Part shown: positions 50,521 to 59,301 of the stretch, piece by piece
Position numbering within the stretch: position 1 is the first letter of the stretch
Layout: every line of letters starts with the position of its first letter
Source: [Collinsella] massiliensis
Lineage (GTDB): Bacteria > Actinomycetota > Coriobacteriia > Coriobacteriales > Coriobacteriaceae
Assembly (NCBI GenBank): GCA_000333815.1
Contig: CAPI01000066.1
Span: 26,835 to 90,834, forward strand
DNA: 64,000 nt
Direction of reading: 5' to 3'
Notes under the pieces: generated by a model
Databases searched by the model: none
What the model saw: only the letters and a program-made list of their open reading frames with translations
Told to the model about the DNA's origin: nothing
Position numbers and translations under genes: made by a program

Positions 50521-51954
50521 ATGGCGCTGTGGAGCGGTAGGTTCGAGGAGGATGCGGCGCCGGTGACGCGGGCGTTCGGCGCGTCTCTCCCGGTTGACAA
50601 GGCGCTGTACAAGCAGGATATCGCCGGGTCGCGCGCGCATGCGAAGATGCTCGCCGCGCAGGGCATCATCCCCGAGGAGGACGCCAAGGCCATCTGCGCG
50701 GGGCTCGACGCCATCGAGGCTGATATCGACGCCGGCTCCTTCGTCTTCGACATCGCCGACGAGGACATCCACATGGCAATCGAGGCGGAGCTCACGCGGC
50801 GCATCGGTCCGGCGGGCGGTCGCCTCCACACGGGGCGTTCGCGCAACGACCAGGTGGCGACTGACACGCGCCTCGCCGCGAAGGCGCTCGCCAAGCGCCT
50901 CATGGAGGCGAACCTGGGGCTTCGGCGCACCCTGCTCGACGCGGCGGAGGCCGCGGGCGACACCATCCTGCCTGGCATGACGCACCTGCAGCACGCGCAG
51001 CCCGTGCTCCTCGCGCACCACCTGCTCGCATATGCATGGATGCTCACGCGCGACTTCACGCGCCTTACCGCGGCCTTCGACGCCGCCGACGCCTCGCCGC
51101 TCGGCGCGGCAGCGCTCGCTGGCACCACCTATCCGCTCGACCGGCACATGACGGCGGGGCTCCTGGGTTTCTCGCGCGTGATCGAGAACTCGCTCGACGC
51201 CGTGAGCGACCGCGACTTCCTGCTCGACCTCGAGTACGCCTGCTCGGTCATGGCGGTGCACCTCTCGCGCCTCGCCGAGGAGATCGTGCTGTGGAGCAGC
51301 CAGGAGTTCGGCTTCATCACGTTGTCCGACGCCTACTCCACCGGCTCGTCCATCATGCCGCAGAAGAAGAACCCCGACTTCGCCGAGCTCATCCGCGGCA
51401 AGTGCGGGCGCGTGGTGGGCGACCTCGTGCAGTTGCTCGTGACGTGTAAGGGCCTGCCGCTCGCCTATAACAAGGACATGCAGGAGGACAAGGAGGGCGC
51501 GCTCGACGCGGCATGCACGCTCGAGCAGTGCCTCGCGGTCATGACGGGCATGGTGGGCACCTGGACGGTGAACGCGGACCGCATGCGCGCCGTGATGCAC
51601 CGCGGGCACCTCGCGGCGACCGACGTGGCCGATTACCTGGCGAAGCGCGGCATGCCGTTCCGCGAGGCGCATGCCGTGGTGGGCCACCTGGTGCTCGAGG
51701 CCGAGAAGGCGGGCTGCGATATCTCCGAGCTGCCGTTTGAGGTGTTCCACGAGGCGAGCGAGCTCTTCGGCGAGGACATCGCGGGCGCGCTCGACCTCGA
51801 CGCCATCGTCGCGGCGCGCACCACCGAGGGCGGGACTGCGCCTTCCGCCGTAAAGGAGCAGTTCAAGCGCGCGCGGGCGCGTTACCTCGTGGACGAGAAC
51901 GCTGTGCGCCTGCTCTCGCCCGTCGTCGAGATGGGGTCTGCCGCGGAGTGGTGA
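50521..51954 (+). CDS. argH: argininosuccinate lyase
   Basis: 477 residues from ATG 50521, behind AGGAGG; the frame is open further upstream through the C2 palindrome but that part is not protein-like. Fumarase/aspartase superfamily: LWSGRFEE at the N-terminus, GRLHTGRSRNDQVATDTRLA (about 100-119), THLQHAQPV (about 157) and the signature GSSIMPQKKNPDFAELIRGK (about 278-297). Splits argininosuccinate into arginine and fumarate. Confidence 0.96.
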   Translation: MALWSGRFEEDAAPVTRAFGASLPVDKALYKQDIAGSRAHAKMLAAQGIIPEEDAKAICAGLDAIEADIDAGSFVFDIADEDIHMAIEAELTRRIGPAGGRLHTGRSRNDQVATDTRLAAKALAKRLMEANLGLRRTLLDAAEAAGDTILPGMTHLQHAQPVLLAHHLLAYAWMLTRDFTRLTAAFDAADASPLGAAALAGTTYPLDRHMTAGLLGFSRVIENSLDAVSDRDFLLDLEYACSVMAVHLSRLAEEIVLWSSQEFGFITLSDAYSTGSSIMPQKKNPDFAELIRGKCGRVVGDLVQLLVTCKGLPLAYNKDMQEDKEGALDAACTLEQCLAVMTGMVGTWTVNADRMRAVMHRGHLAATDVADYLAKRGMPFREAHAVVGHLVLEAEKAGCDISELPFEVFHEASELFGEDIAGALDLDAIVAARTTEGGTAPSAVKEQFKRARARYLVDENAVRLLSPVVEMGSAAEW

Positions 51955-52061
51955 CGCCGAACTGCCGAAGATTTACGTTTCCCGTTGCCCAATCCTGCGG
52001 AAACAGCGTGCCTTGCGGCGCCCGGTTTCCCAAAGTGCGCGAAACGAGCGTTTTATGAGGG

Positions 52062-52099
52062 GGTAGCCGAGTGGCCGACACAAGGGCGACTCGGCTACC
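52062..52099 (+). terminator. hairpin between convergent argH and CDF genes
   Basis: GGTAGCCGAGT / ACTCGGCTACC, 11-bp stem, 16-nt loop, about 105 bases after argH. Tail GCATGTTTGTT is only weakly T-rich. Confidence 0.45.
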
Positions 52100-52210
52100 T
52101 GCATGTTTGTTAGCGTGCAACCCCTTGCTACTTCCAGGGGCGCCTATAAACCGTTCGTTTCGCGTCGTTTGGGATCGTCGGCCCGATTGAGGGGCCCCTG
52201 GAGGGCGCGC

Positions 52211-53389
52211 TTACTGCTTCGAGCTCACGTAGCTCTCATCGATCGTGATCTTCGCGATGGAGCGCGGGTAGTGCCCCTGCACGAGCTTCGTCATGCGTTC
52301 GCGCAGCTCAGCGGGGGAGAGCGGGAGGTCGGTCGGGCGCACGCAGTCGAAGAGGATGTTCGTGTGCGTGGGGCCGGGCACGCAGCGCACGTCGTGGACG
52401 GTGATGCGCGGGTCGATCTCGCGCGCCTGCTCGGCGATCCAGTTGCGCATGTTCTTCACCTGCGGGTCGTCGGTCACGATGGGGTCGTAGTGTAGCGTGA
52501 CGATGAGCCCGTCGTGCTCCTTGAAGTCCTGCTCGATGTTATCGATGAGGTCGTGACTTTCCATGGGGTCGGCCTCGGCCGCCATCTCCACGTGGGCGCT
52601 CGCGAACTGCCGGCCCGGGCCGTAGTCGTGCACCATGAGGTCGTGCGTGCCGAGGACGCCGGGGTAGCTCATGATCTTGTCGTGGATGTGGGCGACGAGC
52701 TCCGGGCTCGGTGCCTGGCCGAGGAGCGGGCTGATGGTCTCGCCCAGGAGCTGCACGCCGCTCACGCAGATGAAGGCGCCCACCGCGGCGCCCGCCCAGC
52801 CGTCGAGCTCGATGCCGGTCACGTGCGAGATGCAGGCGCAGGCGAGCACCGCGGCCGTGCTGATGACGTCGTTGCGCGAGTCGATCGCCGTCGCGGTGAG
52901 CGTGTCGGAATCGATGCGCCGGCCGATGGTGCGGTTGAACACCGCCATCCAGAGCTTCACGACGATGGAGAGCGCGAGCACCGCCACGAGCGCGCCGGAG
53001 AACTCGGTGGGGGTGGGGGCGATGATCTTCTGGATGGACGAGAGCGTGAGGTTGATGCCGATGGTGAGCACGAGCGCGGCGACGACGAGGCCCGCGAGGT
53101 ACTCGTAGCGGCCGTGGCCGTAGGGGTGCTCGGGGTCGGCGGGGCGGCTCGCGAGCTTGAAGCCGAGCAGGCTCACGATGTTCGAGGCGGCGTCCGAGAG
53201 GTTGTTGAACGCGTCAGCGACGATCGAGACCGACCCGGAGGCGAGCCCGATCACCCCCTTGCCCGCGCAGAGCAGGATGTTGCAGATGATGCCGACGATC
53301 CCCGCGAACTGCCCGTAGCGCGTGCGCACGGCGGGGTCGGCGGTGTTCTCGTAGTCGCGGACGAACCTCTTGACGAGCCATTCGGTCAT
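52211..53389 (-). CDS. cation diffusion facilitator (CDF) family efflux transporter
   Basis: 392 residues. Six membrane helices with metal-site pairs: ADAFNNLSDA (helix 2) and AIDSRNDVIST (helix 5), plus HPYGHGRYEYLAG (helix 3 region), then a cytoplasmic C-terminal dimer domain extended by ~90 residues relative to FieF. Exports divalent cations (Mn, Fe or Zn) by proton antiport; metal choice not decidable. AAGGAGGCTGC precedes the ATG. Convergent with argH, divergent from nrdD. Confidence 0.93.
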   Translation of the reverse strand: MTEWLVKRFVRDYENTADPAVRTRYGQFAGIVGIICNILLCAGKGVIGLASGSVSIVADAFNNLSDAASNIVSLLGFKLASRPADPEHPYGHGRYEYLAGLVVAALVLTIGINLTLSSIQKIIAPTPTEFSGALVAVLALSIVVKLWMAVFNRTIGRRIDSDTLTATAIDSRNDVISTAAVLACACISHVTGIELDGWAGAAVGAFICVSGVQLLGETISPLLGQAPSPELVAHIHDKIMSYPGVLGTHDLMVHDYGPGRQFASAHVEMAAEADPMESHDLIDNIEQDFKEHDGLIVTLHYDPIVTDDPQVKNMRNWIAEQAREIDPRITVHDVRCVPGPTHTNILFDCVRPTDLPLSPAELRERMTKLVQGHYPRSIAKITIDESYVSSKQ

Positions 53390-53701
53390 GATGCAGCCTC
53401 CTTTGTCGAGGCGGTATTGTACTCCTGAATGGGGTGCGGCCCGGTCGGGTTTCCGAGCCCGTGCGCGGGCGCGGGCGCGCGTGGAGCCGCCGCCACAACA
53501 TCTAGGTCAAGGGTGAATCTTTGGAGATTCTGGGGGATGGCGCGCAGGGGCTTCCGAAGAAGTTATGGATTTCCGCAAGCGGTTCCGAATGCCGCCCCGT
53601 GCGTCCCCGCAGGTACTAAATGTGCGTGCGCGAAAGCTATCTTTCCCCTCAACAAACCGCTGACCGCCCCGCCGCCCGCCTCACGTCCCTGAGCTGCTGA
53701 A
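53390..53701. other. left part of the CDF-nrdD intergenic region
   Basis: 312 bases of mixed composition with no ORF of natural character. A GC-rich stretch CGCGGGCGCGGGCGCGCG is at about 53463-53480. Presumably holds the CDF promoter; none stands out. Confidence 0.35.
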
Positions 53702-53748
53702 ACACAATATATAGTGCTCAGTGAATAAACTTTCACAGCATATGGTGA
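53702..53748 (+). promoter_or_regulatory. paired NrdR boxes upstream of nrdD
   Basis: Box 1 ACACAATATATAGTGC (53702-53717) closely fits the NrdR consensus ACACwATATATwGTGT. Box 2 TCACAGCATATGGTGA (53733-53748) is weaker. Centre-to-centre distance is 31 bases, three helical turns, the usual NrdR geometry. Located about 85-130 bases before the nrdD start. Confidence 0.88.
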
Positions 53749-53759
53749 TGCCAACTTCG

Positions 53760-53801
53760 CGTAAGATGGAGCGGCAGAAGTTTTCAGACGGACATCTTAC
53801 G
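53760..53801 (+). promoter_or_regulatory. leader hairpin before nrdD
   Basis: CGTAAGATG / CATCTTACG, 9-bp stem with a 24-nt loop, in the nrdD 5' leader between the NrdR boxes and the start codon. No T tract. Function unknown. Confidence 0.4.
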
Positions 53802-53832
53802 GCACCAGGCCGATAACCATGAAGGGCACGCC

Positions 53833-56055
53833 ATGAAGATCATCAAGCGCAGCGGCATCGAGGTCGCGTTCGACATCACGAAGATCGAGAACGCCATCCG
53901 GGCGGCGAACGGGGACGTCGCGGACAGCGACCGCCTCTCCGAGCGCCAGGTCATCTACGCATCGCAGAACGTCGCCGAGGCGTGCGAGAACGCCGGCCAC
54001 ACGGTTTCGGTCGAGGAGATCCAGGACCTCGTGGAGGACGAGCTCATGAAGCTCGACAAGTTCGAGGTGGCGCGCAAGTACATCATCTACCGCTACGTGC
54101 AGAGCCTGAAGCGCCAGAAGAACACCACGGACGACAAGATTCTCTCGCTCATCGAGTGCAACAACGAAGAGGTCAAGCAGGAGAACTCCAACAAGAACCC
54201 CACGGTGAACTCCGTGCAGCGCGACTACATGGCAGGCGAGGTGTCCAAGGACCTCACCCAGCGCGTGCTGCTCCCGGCCGACGTGGTCGAGGCGCACAAC
54301 GAGGGCATCATCCACTTCCACGATTCGGATTACTTCGCGCAGCACATGCACAACTGCGACCTCGTGAACCTCGAGGACATGCTGCAGAACGGCACTGTCA
54401 TCTCCGGCACCATGATCGAGCGGCCGCACAGCTTCTCGACGGCCTGCAACATCGCCACGCAGATCATCGCGCAGGTCGCGAGCTGCCAGTACGGCGGCCA
54501 GTCCATCTCGCTCACGCACCTCGCGCCGTTCGTCGAGGTGAGCCGCCAGAAGATTCGCCGTCAGGTGGAGCGCGAGCTCGCCGAGCTCGGCCTCGAGGCG
54601 CAGGGCGACAAGATCTCCGAGGTCGTGGAGGACCGCCTGCGCGACGAGATCCGCCGCGGCGTGCAGACCATCCAGTACCAGGTCGTGACCCTCATGACCA
54701 CGAACGGCCAGGCGCCCTTCGTGACCGTGTTCATGTACCTGGGCGAGGCGCGCTCCGAGGCCGAGAAGCACGACCTGGCGCTCATCATCGAGGAGACGCT
54801 CCGCCAGCGCTACGAGGGCGTGAAGAACGAGCAGGGCGTGTGGATCACCCCGGCGTTCCCCAAGCTCATCTACGTGCTCGACGAGGACAACGTCTACGAG
54901 GGGAGCCCGTACTTCTACCTCACGCAGCTCGCGGCCAAGTGCACCGCCAAGCGCATGGTGCCCGACTACATCTCCGCCAAGAAGATGCGCGAGCTCAAGC
55001 TCTCGAAGGGCGAGAAGCCGGGCGAGGGCGACGTCTACACCTGCATGGGCTGCCGCAGCTTCCTCACGCCGGACCGCTCGGGCAACGGCTTCGACAACGT
55101 GGCGCGCGCCAAGAACTACGAGCCCGGCAAGCCGAAGTACTACGGCCGCTTCAACCAGGGCGTCGTGACCATCAACCTCGTGGACGTGGCCTGCTCCTCC
55201 GGCCGTGACGAGCAGCGCTTCTGGGAGATCTTCGACGAGCGCCTGGAGCTCTGCCACAAGGCGCTGCGCTGCCGCCACGAGCGCCTGAAGGGCACGATCT
55301 CCGACGCCGCGCCGATCCTGTGGCAGTACGGCGCGCTCGCCCGCCTCGACAAGGGCGAGACCATCGACAAGCTGCTCTACGGCGGGTACTCCACCATCAG
55401 CCTGGGCTACGCCGGCCTGTACGAGTGCGTGAAGTACATGAAGGGCGTGAGCCACACCGACGAGCACGGCAAGGACTTCGCGATCGCCGTCATGCAGCGC
55501 ATGAACGACAAGTGCGCCGAGTGGAAGGCCGCCGAGGACATCGACTACTCGCTCTACGGCACGCCGCTCGAGTCGACCACCTACAAGTTCGCGAAGTGCC
55601 TGCAGCGCCGCTTCGGCATCATCCCGGGCGTGACGGACAAGGGCTACATCACGAACAGCTACCACGTGCACGTGAGCGAGGAGATCGACGCCTTCGACAA
55701 GCTGAAGTTCGAGAGCGAGTTCCAGGCGCTCTCGCCGGGCGGCGCGATTTCCTACGTCGAGGTGCCCAACATGCAGGACAACCTCAAGGCGGTCATCCGC
55801 GTGATGCAGTACATCTACGAGAACATCATGTACGCCGAGCTCAACACCAAGAGCGACTACTGCCAGGTGTGTGGCTACGACGGCGAGATCCGCATCGTGG
55901 AGGACGACGGCAAGCTCGTGTGGGAGTGCCCCAACTGCGGCAACCGCGACCAGGAGAAGATGAACGTCGCGCGCCGTACCTGCGGCTACATCGGGACGCA
56001 GTTCTGGAACCAGGGTCGTACCGAGGAGATCCGCGACCGCGTGCTGCACCTGTAG
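53833..56055 (+). CDS. nrdD: anaerobic (class III) ribonucleoside-triphosphate reductase
   Basis: 740 residues. Makes deoxyribonucleotides under anoxia using a glycyl radical installed by NrdG. N-terminal ATP cone (MKIIKRSGIEVAFD onward, ~90 residues) for allosteric control. Middle: GIIHFHDSDYF and HNCDLVNLEDML. C-terminal zinc site CQVCGYDG...CPNCGNRDQEK followed by the glycyl-radical loop RRTCGYIGTQFWNQGR. Controlled by NrdR boxes upstream. nrdG lies 818 bases downstream, separated by a toxin-antitoxin pair. Confidence 0.96.
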   Translation: MKIIKRSGIEVAFDITKIENAIRAANGDVADSDRLSERQVIYASQNVAEACENAGHTVSVEEIQDLVEDELMKLDKFEVARKYIIYRYVQSLKRQKNTTDDKILSLIECNNEEVKQENSNKNPTVNSVQRDYMAGEVSKDLTQRVLLPADVVEAHNEGIIHFHDSDYFAQHMHNCDLVNLEDMLQNGTVISGTMIERPHSFSTACNIATQIIAQVASCQYGGQSISLTHLAPFVEVSRQKIRRQVERELAELGLEAQGDKISEVVEDRLRDEIRRGVQTIQYQVVTLMTTNGQAPFVTVFMYLGEARSEAEKHDLALIIEETLRQRYEGVKNEQGVWITPAFPKLIYVLDEDNVYEGSPYFYLTQLAAKCTAKRMVPDYISAKKMRELKLSKGEKPGEGDVYTCMGCRSFLTPDRSGNGFDNVARAKNYEPGKPKYYGRFNQGVVTINLVDVACSSGRDEQRFWEIFDERLELCHKALRCRHERLKGTISDAAPILWQYGALARLDKGETIDKLLYGGYSTISLGYAGLYECVKYMKGVSHTDEHGKDFAIAVMQRMNDKCAEWKAAEDIDYSLYGTPLESTTYKFAKCLQRRFGIIPGVTDKGYITNSYHVHVSEEIDAFDKLKFESEFQALSPGGAISYVEVPNMQDNLKAVIRVMQYIYENIMYAELNTKSDYCQVCGYDGEIRIVEDDGKLVWECPNCGNRDQEKMNVARRTCGYIGTQFWNQGRTEEIRDRVLHL

Positions 56056-56074
56056 GGAAGCGGCTTTTGGGTGG

Positions 56075-56146
56075 AACCCCCGAACACATCGTCTTGTGCC
56101 CGGATGGCGCTTGCGCGCCGCGCATGGGCCGATGTGTTCGGGGGTT
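56075..56146. repeat. long hairpin of the conserved-loop family (copy 3)
   Basis: 17-bp stem AACCCCCGAACACATCG / CGATGTGTTCGGGGGTT (56075-56091, 56130-56146) with a 38-nt loop containing GTGCCCGGATGGCGCTTGCG. The loop resembles those at 5156 and 5383 (GTGCtCA..cAGCGCT.CGCG pattern), the stem does not. Twenty bases after nrdD; may terminate it. Confidence 0.8.
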
Positions 56147-56228
56147 TGCCATAGCCATGCCCCTATGAGTTGGGTGGGCGAGCGATGTGACGAGTATGTT
56201 ATCGTGCGCAATGTGATGCCTTATCAGG

Positions 56229-56247
56229 TACGATATTACGTATCGGA
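56229..56247. promoter_or_regulatory. candidate operator of the toxin-antitoxin pair
   Basis: CGATA - TTACG - TATCG inverted repeat inside TACGATATTACGTATCGGA, 21-39 bases before the antitoxin start. Position fits autoregulation by the antitoxin; not otherwise tested. Confidence 0.45.
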
Positions 56248-56267
56248 TTGCGTTCAAAGGAGCAACC

Positions 56268-56561
56268 ATGGCGACTGCGATCTATTCGTCTGCGGCGCTC
56301 AAGACGCGGCAGCGCGAGGTGAAGGATGCTGCGCGCGAGCAAGTCGTTCACATCACCGAAAATGGGAACGCTGCGTTCGTGCTCATGAGCGAGGAGCTTT
56401 ACGACCGGAATCTCGAGCTCGCGGCCGAGCGTGCCGTCGCCGAGGCGCGGGTGGCCATGGTGCTTGAGCGCGGCCGCGCGGATAGGGTTGCTGGCCGCTA
56501 TGTCGAGGGCACGGAGGACGCGCTCGCAGAGATCGAACGCCGGGCGGCGCAACGTGGCTAG
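56268..56561 (+). CDS. type II antitoxin, Phd/YefM- or RelB-like
   Basis: 97 residues. N-terminal beta-alpha fold (IYSSAALKTRQREVKDAARE; VVHITENGNAAFVLMSEELY) typical of Phd/YefM DNA-binding antitoxins, then a helical acidic tail for toxin neutralisation. CAAAGGAGCAACC precedes the ATG. Its stop is one base before the toxin start codon. Confidence 0.85.
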   Translation: MATAIYSSAALKTRQREVKDAAREQVVHITENGNAAFVLMSEELYDRNLELAAERAVAEARVAMVLERGRADRVAGRYVEGTEDALAEIERRAAQRG

Positions 56562-56562
56562 G

Positions 56563-56823
56563 ATGATCTACACCGAGGGCTTCCTTGACGACGCCGCAGC
56601 CATCTGGTCGGAGCGGGTGAAAAGGAGCCTCGTGCAGGCGCTCGCCGCGCTTGAATCGTTTCCCGAGATCGGCTCCACCGATGTTGCCGATTCCATCCGC
56701 GAGCGCTACGGCTCTGAGGTTCGCAAGATGACGGTTGGTTCGTTCATCCTCGTGTACGAGTACGATCGCACAGCGGACGAGGTGTGGGTCTACGGCCTCG
56801 TTCCCATGAGGCGCGCCCGCTGA
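56563..56823 (+). CDS. type II toxin, RelE/ParE family
   Basis: 86 residues from ATG 56563 (GTG 56554, overlapping the antitoxin stop, is possible). Pattern of the RelE/ParE superfamily: N-terminal helices (DDAAAIWSERVKRSLVQALA), then beta strands with ALESFPEIGSTDVADSI, EVRKMTVGSFILVYEYDRTA and VWVYGLVPMRRAR. Members cut ribosome-bound mRNA or poison gyrase; which applies is not clear. The TA pair splits nrdD from nrdG. Confidence 0.82.
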   Translation: MIYTEGFLDDAAAIWSERVKRSLVQALAALESFPEIGSTDVADSIRERYGSEVRKMTVGSFILVYEYDRTADEVWVYGLVPMRRAR

Positions 56824-56873
56824 GCGCGTAGTGTTCTGAAAGCAGCCGATGCCATCGGCGTGAGGGGAGTCCG

Positions 56874-57473
56874 ATGAACTACGCAGAGATCAAGTACTTC
56901 GATATCGCCAACGGCGAGGGCGTGCGGACGACGCTCTTCGTGAGCGGGTGCCGGCGCGGGTGCCCGGGGTGCTTCAACTCGGGCGCCTGGAGCTTCGCGG
57001 CGGGGGAGCCCTTCACGCGCGCGGTCGAGGACAAGATCATCGCGAGCCTCGACCACCCCTTCTGCGACGGTCTCACCGTGCTCGGCGGCGAGCCCATGGA
57101 ACCCGAGAACCAGCGGGGGCTCGTGGAGTTCCTCGAGCGCGTGCGCGAGCGCTTCCCGCGCGGCGCGCGGCCGGACGGCTCGCCTGCCAAGACCATCTGG
57201 TGCTTCACGGGGGACACGCTCGACGAGCTCATGCCGGGCGCGCGCCATCGCACCGAGGTGACCGGGCGCATGCTCGACTGCATCGACATCCTCGTGGACG
57301 GCCCCTGGGTGCAGGAGCTCCACGACATCTCCCTGCGGTTCCGCGGCTCCTCGAACCAGCGCCTCATCGACCTGAACGCGACGCGCACCGCGGCGGCCGA
57401 GCTGGGCTGCCCGCTCTCGGACGCCGTCCGCCTCTGGGAGGACGAGCGCGTCTACGCCACGCACAGCATGTAA
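56874..57473 (+). CDS. nrdG: anaerobic ribonucleotide reductase-activating protein
   Basis: 199 residues. Radical-SAM activase with CRRGCPGCF (Cx3Cx2C; residues ~26-34) binding the 4Fe-4S cluster; VLGGEPMEPENQ (about 71-82) follows the GGEP pattern. Installs the glycyl radical in NrdD. GGGAGTCCG precedes the ATG. Its stop codon is part of palindrome A4. It may share the nrdD transcript or use a promoter near the TA genes. Confidence 0.95.
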   Translation: MNYAEIKYFDIANGEGVRTTLFVSGCRRGCPGCFNSGAWSFAAGEPFTRAVEDKIIASLDHPFCDGLTVLGGEPMEPENQRGLVEFLERVRERFPRGARPDGSPAKTIWCFTGDTLDELMPGARHRTEVTGRMLDCIDILVDGPWVQELHDISLRFRGSSNQRLIDLNATRTAAAELGCPLSDAVRLWEDERVYATHSM

Positions 57474-57496
57474 AAATACCCCTGGGGTTATTTGAC
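57470..57496. repeat. GTAAAA...CCCCTGGGG...TTTGAC palindrome, copy A4
   Basis: GTAAAAATACCCC then TGGGGTTATTTGAC, overlapping the nrdG stop codon. One mismatch in the right arm (TTTGAC instead of TTTTAC). Likely terminator for nrdG. Confidence 0.8.
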
Positions 57497-57535
57497 ATGG
57501 CGCTGGCCCATGCCGTTCGCGGAGAAATCCGACCG

Positions 57536-57584
57536 TTTACCCTGCTCAACCAATTCAGGATAACAATATAACAATATCCTGAAT
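57536..57584 (+). promoter_or_regulatory. promoter and operator of PTS operon 2
   Basis: -35 TTTACC (57536-57541), 17 bases, -10 GATAAC (57559-57564). A perfect inverted repeat ATTCAGGATA - 12 bases - TATCCTGAAT (57553-57562, 57575-57584) covers the -10 and the start site. The regulator is unknown; the GntR/UTRA gene at 61202 is a candidate. Confidence 0.65.
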
Positions 57585-57659
57585 ATGTCGTTTCGACGGG
57601 AACGGGACTGGCCAGCTCGGCCCCGTCGGACAGGTTGTCGGATAGAGGGGTGAGAAACC

Positions 57660-58454
57660 ATGATCACACTGTGGCAAGCTGTGCTGATCGCGCTCGTGGC
57701 CGTTTTGACCGAGCTCGACGGCAACATCTTCGGCGAGAACAAGATGCGCGAGCCCATCGTCACGGGCTTCCTCGTCGGCCTCATTTTGGGCGACGTCACC
57801 AAGGGTCTTGTGCTCGGAGCGCAGATGCAGCTCATGTGGATGGGTGCGACTGCGATTGGCCCCACCGCTGGTCTGGACATCGGCACCGGCGGCACCGTTG
57901 GCGCGGCGGTTGCCATCGCTACGGGTACCGGCCTGGAGAGCGCCATCATGTTCGGCGTCCCCGTGTCGGTCATCATGCAGTTCGTGAACACGCTGCTCAT
58001 GGCCGCGTACTCCGGCGTGATGCTTGAGGCTGACAAGGCTATCGAGCAGCTCAAGATCGCTAAGCTCACTGCGCTGCACTGGATGTGCGTACTGCTTTCG
58101 GCCATCAAGACCTTCGTGCTCATCTTCATGCTGATGTATCTCGGCGGCGATCTTATCGACGCTATCGTGGGCGGTCTGCCCGATTGGGTGAGTGCCGGCC
58201 TGAACGGCATCGCAGCGCTCCTCCCGTGCCTGGGCTTCGCCCTGCTCATGAGCATCATCATGGACGGTTCGATGTGGCCGTACTTCATCCTGGGCTTCGT
58301 TCCCGCCGCCTTCGTGGGCTTTGATCTCAACATGGTCGGCATGGCTGCCGTCGCAGTTGCCATCGCGCTGATTATCTGGCAGATCAGGTCCGAGCAGCAG
58401 GTCGTTGCGGCGCAGACGGTCGCCGTGGCAGACGATGACGAATGGGAGGACTAG
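57660..58454 (+). CDS. PTS mannose/sorbose-family IIC component (membrane)
   Basis: 264 residues, hydrophobic. Family blocks VGLILGDVTKGLVLGAQMQLMW (N-terminal half, in two parts) and GTGGTVGAAVAIATG. First gene of operon 2 (order IIC-IID-IIB, unlike operon 1). GGGGTGAGAAACC precedes the ATG. The acidic C-terminal tail (DDDEWED) resembles that of the operon 1 IIC. Confidence 0.92.
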   Translation: MITLWQAVLIALVAVLTELDGNIFGENKMREPIVTGFLVGLILGDVTKGLVLGAQMQLMWMGATAIGPTAGLDIGTGGTVGAAVAIATGTGLESAIMFGVPVSVIMQFVNTLLMAAYSGVMLEADKAIEQLKIAKLTALHWMCVLLSAIKTFVLIFMLMYLGGDLIDAIVGGLPDWVSAGLNGIAALLPCLGFALLMSIIMDGSMWPYFILGFVPAAFVGFDLNMVGMAAVAVAIALIIWQIRSEQQVVAAQTVAVADDDEWED

Positions 58455-58458
58455 CATC

Positions 58459-59289
58459 ATGGCTGAAACGACTCAGGCCGCTTCCCAGATCACGAAGCGT
58501 GATTTCCGCAGCGCATTCTGGCGCAGCTTCACCCTCATGGGTTCGTTCAACTACGAGCGTATGCAGAGCTTGGGCTTCCTGTACAGCATCATGAAGCCGC
58601 TCAGGCGCATCTACGGAGATGACGAGGAGGGCTTGCGCGCCGCGCTCAAGCGCCATATCGCAGCGTTCAACATGACCTGCGCCCCCTCGACCTTCGTCAT
58701 GGGCATCTCCATTGCCATGGAAGAGAGCTTCAAGCGCGACAAGGAGCTCGATCCGAGCACGGTGAACTCCATCAAGGTTTCACTCATGGGCCCGCTCTCC
58801 GGTATCGGCGACACCTTCTTCTGGGGCATCTTCCGCGTGCTTGCGTGCTCGCTCGGCGTCGCGTTCGCCCAGCAGGGCAATCCCATCGCCCCGTTCATCC
58901 TCTTGCTCGTGTTCAACATCCCCAACGTGCTCGTTCGCTGGTTCGGTCTCAAGCTCGGCTACACGCAGGGCAGCGCCTTCCTGGAAAAGCTTGAGAAGAA
59001 CGGTCAGATGAAGCTCGTCACGTACTGCGCGGGCATCATCGGCGCGGTCTCCATCGGCACCATGATCGCGATGTGGGTGTCCATCTCCTGCCCGCTCACC
59101 TTCACCATCGGCGAGATGACCATCACCATTCAGGAGTACCTGGACCAGATTATCCCCAAGTTCCTGCCGCTCGTGTGCACGCTTGCCGTCTATGGCTGCC
59201 TCAAGAAGGGCATGAAGACCACGGCCATCATCGCGGGCATCTGCGTCATCGGCTTCGTGCTGGGTGTCACGGGCCTCGTGGCGATGTAG
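58459..59289 (+). CDS. PTS mannose/sorbose-family IID component (membrane)
   Basis: 276 residues from ATG 58459, with GGGAGGAC upstream. Family blocks: FWRSFTLMGSFNYERMQSLG (about 18-37), MEESFKRD, KVSLMGPLSGIGDTFFWG (about 115-132), then membrane helices. Paired with the preceding IIC. Confidence 0.92.
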   Translation: MAETTQAASQITKRDFRSAFWRSFTLMGSFNYERMQSLGFLYSIMKPLRRIYGDDEEGLRAALKRHIAAFNMTCAPSTFVMGISIAMEESFKRDKELDPSTVNSIKVSLMGPLSGIGDTFFWGIFRVLACSLGVAFAQQGNPIAPFILLLVFNIPNVLVRWFGLKLGYTQGSAFLEKLEKNGQMKLVTYCAGIIGAVSIGTMIAMWVSISCPLTFTIGEMTITIQEYLDQIIPKFLPLVCTLAVYGCLKKGMKTTAIIAGICVIGFVLGVTGLVAM

Positions 59290-59301
59290 GGAGTTGATCG
59301 C

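Noticed and set aside
53797..56211. 804-codon minus-strand frame opposite nrdD
   Set aside because: Antisense to a clear class III ribonucleotide reductase; Leu/Val/Glu/His-rich shadow composition.
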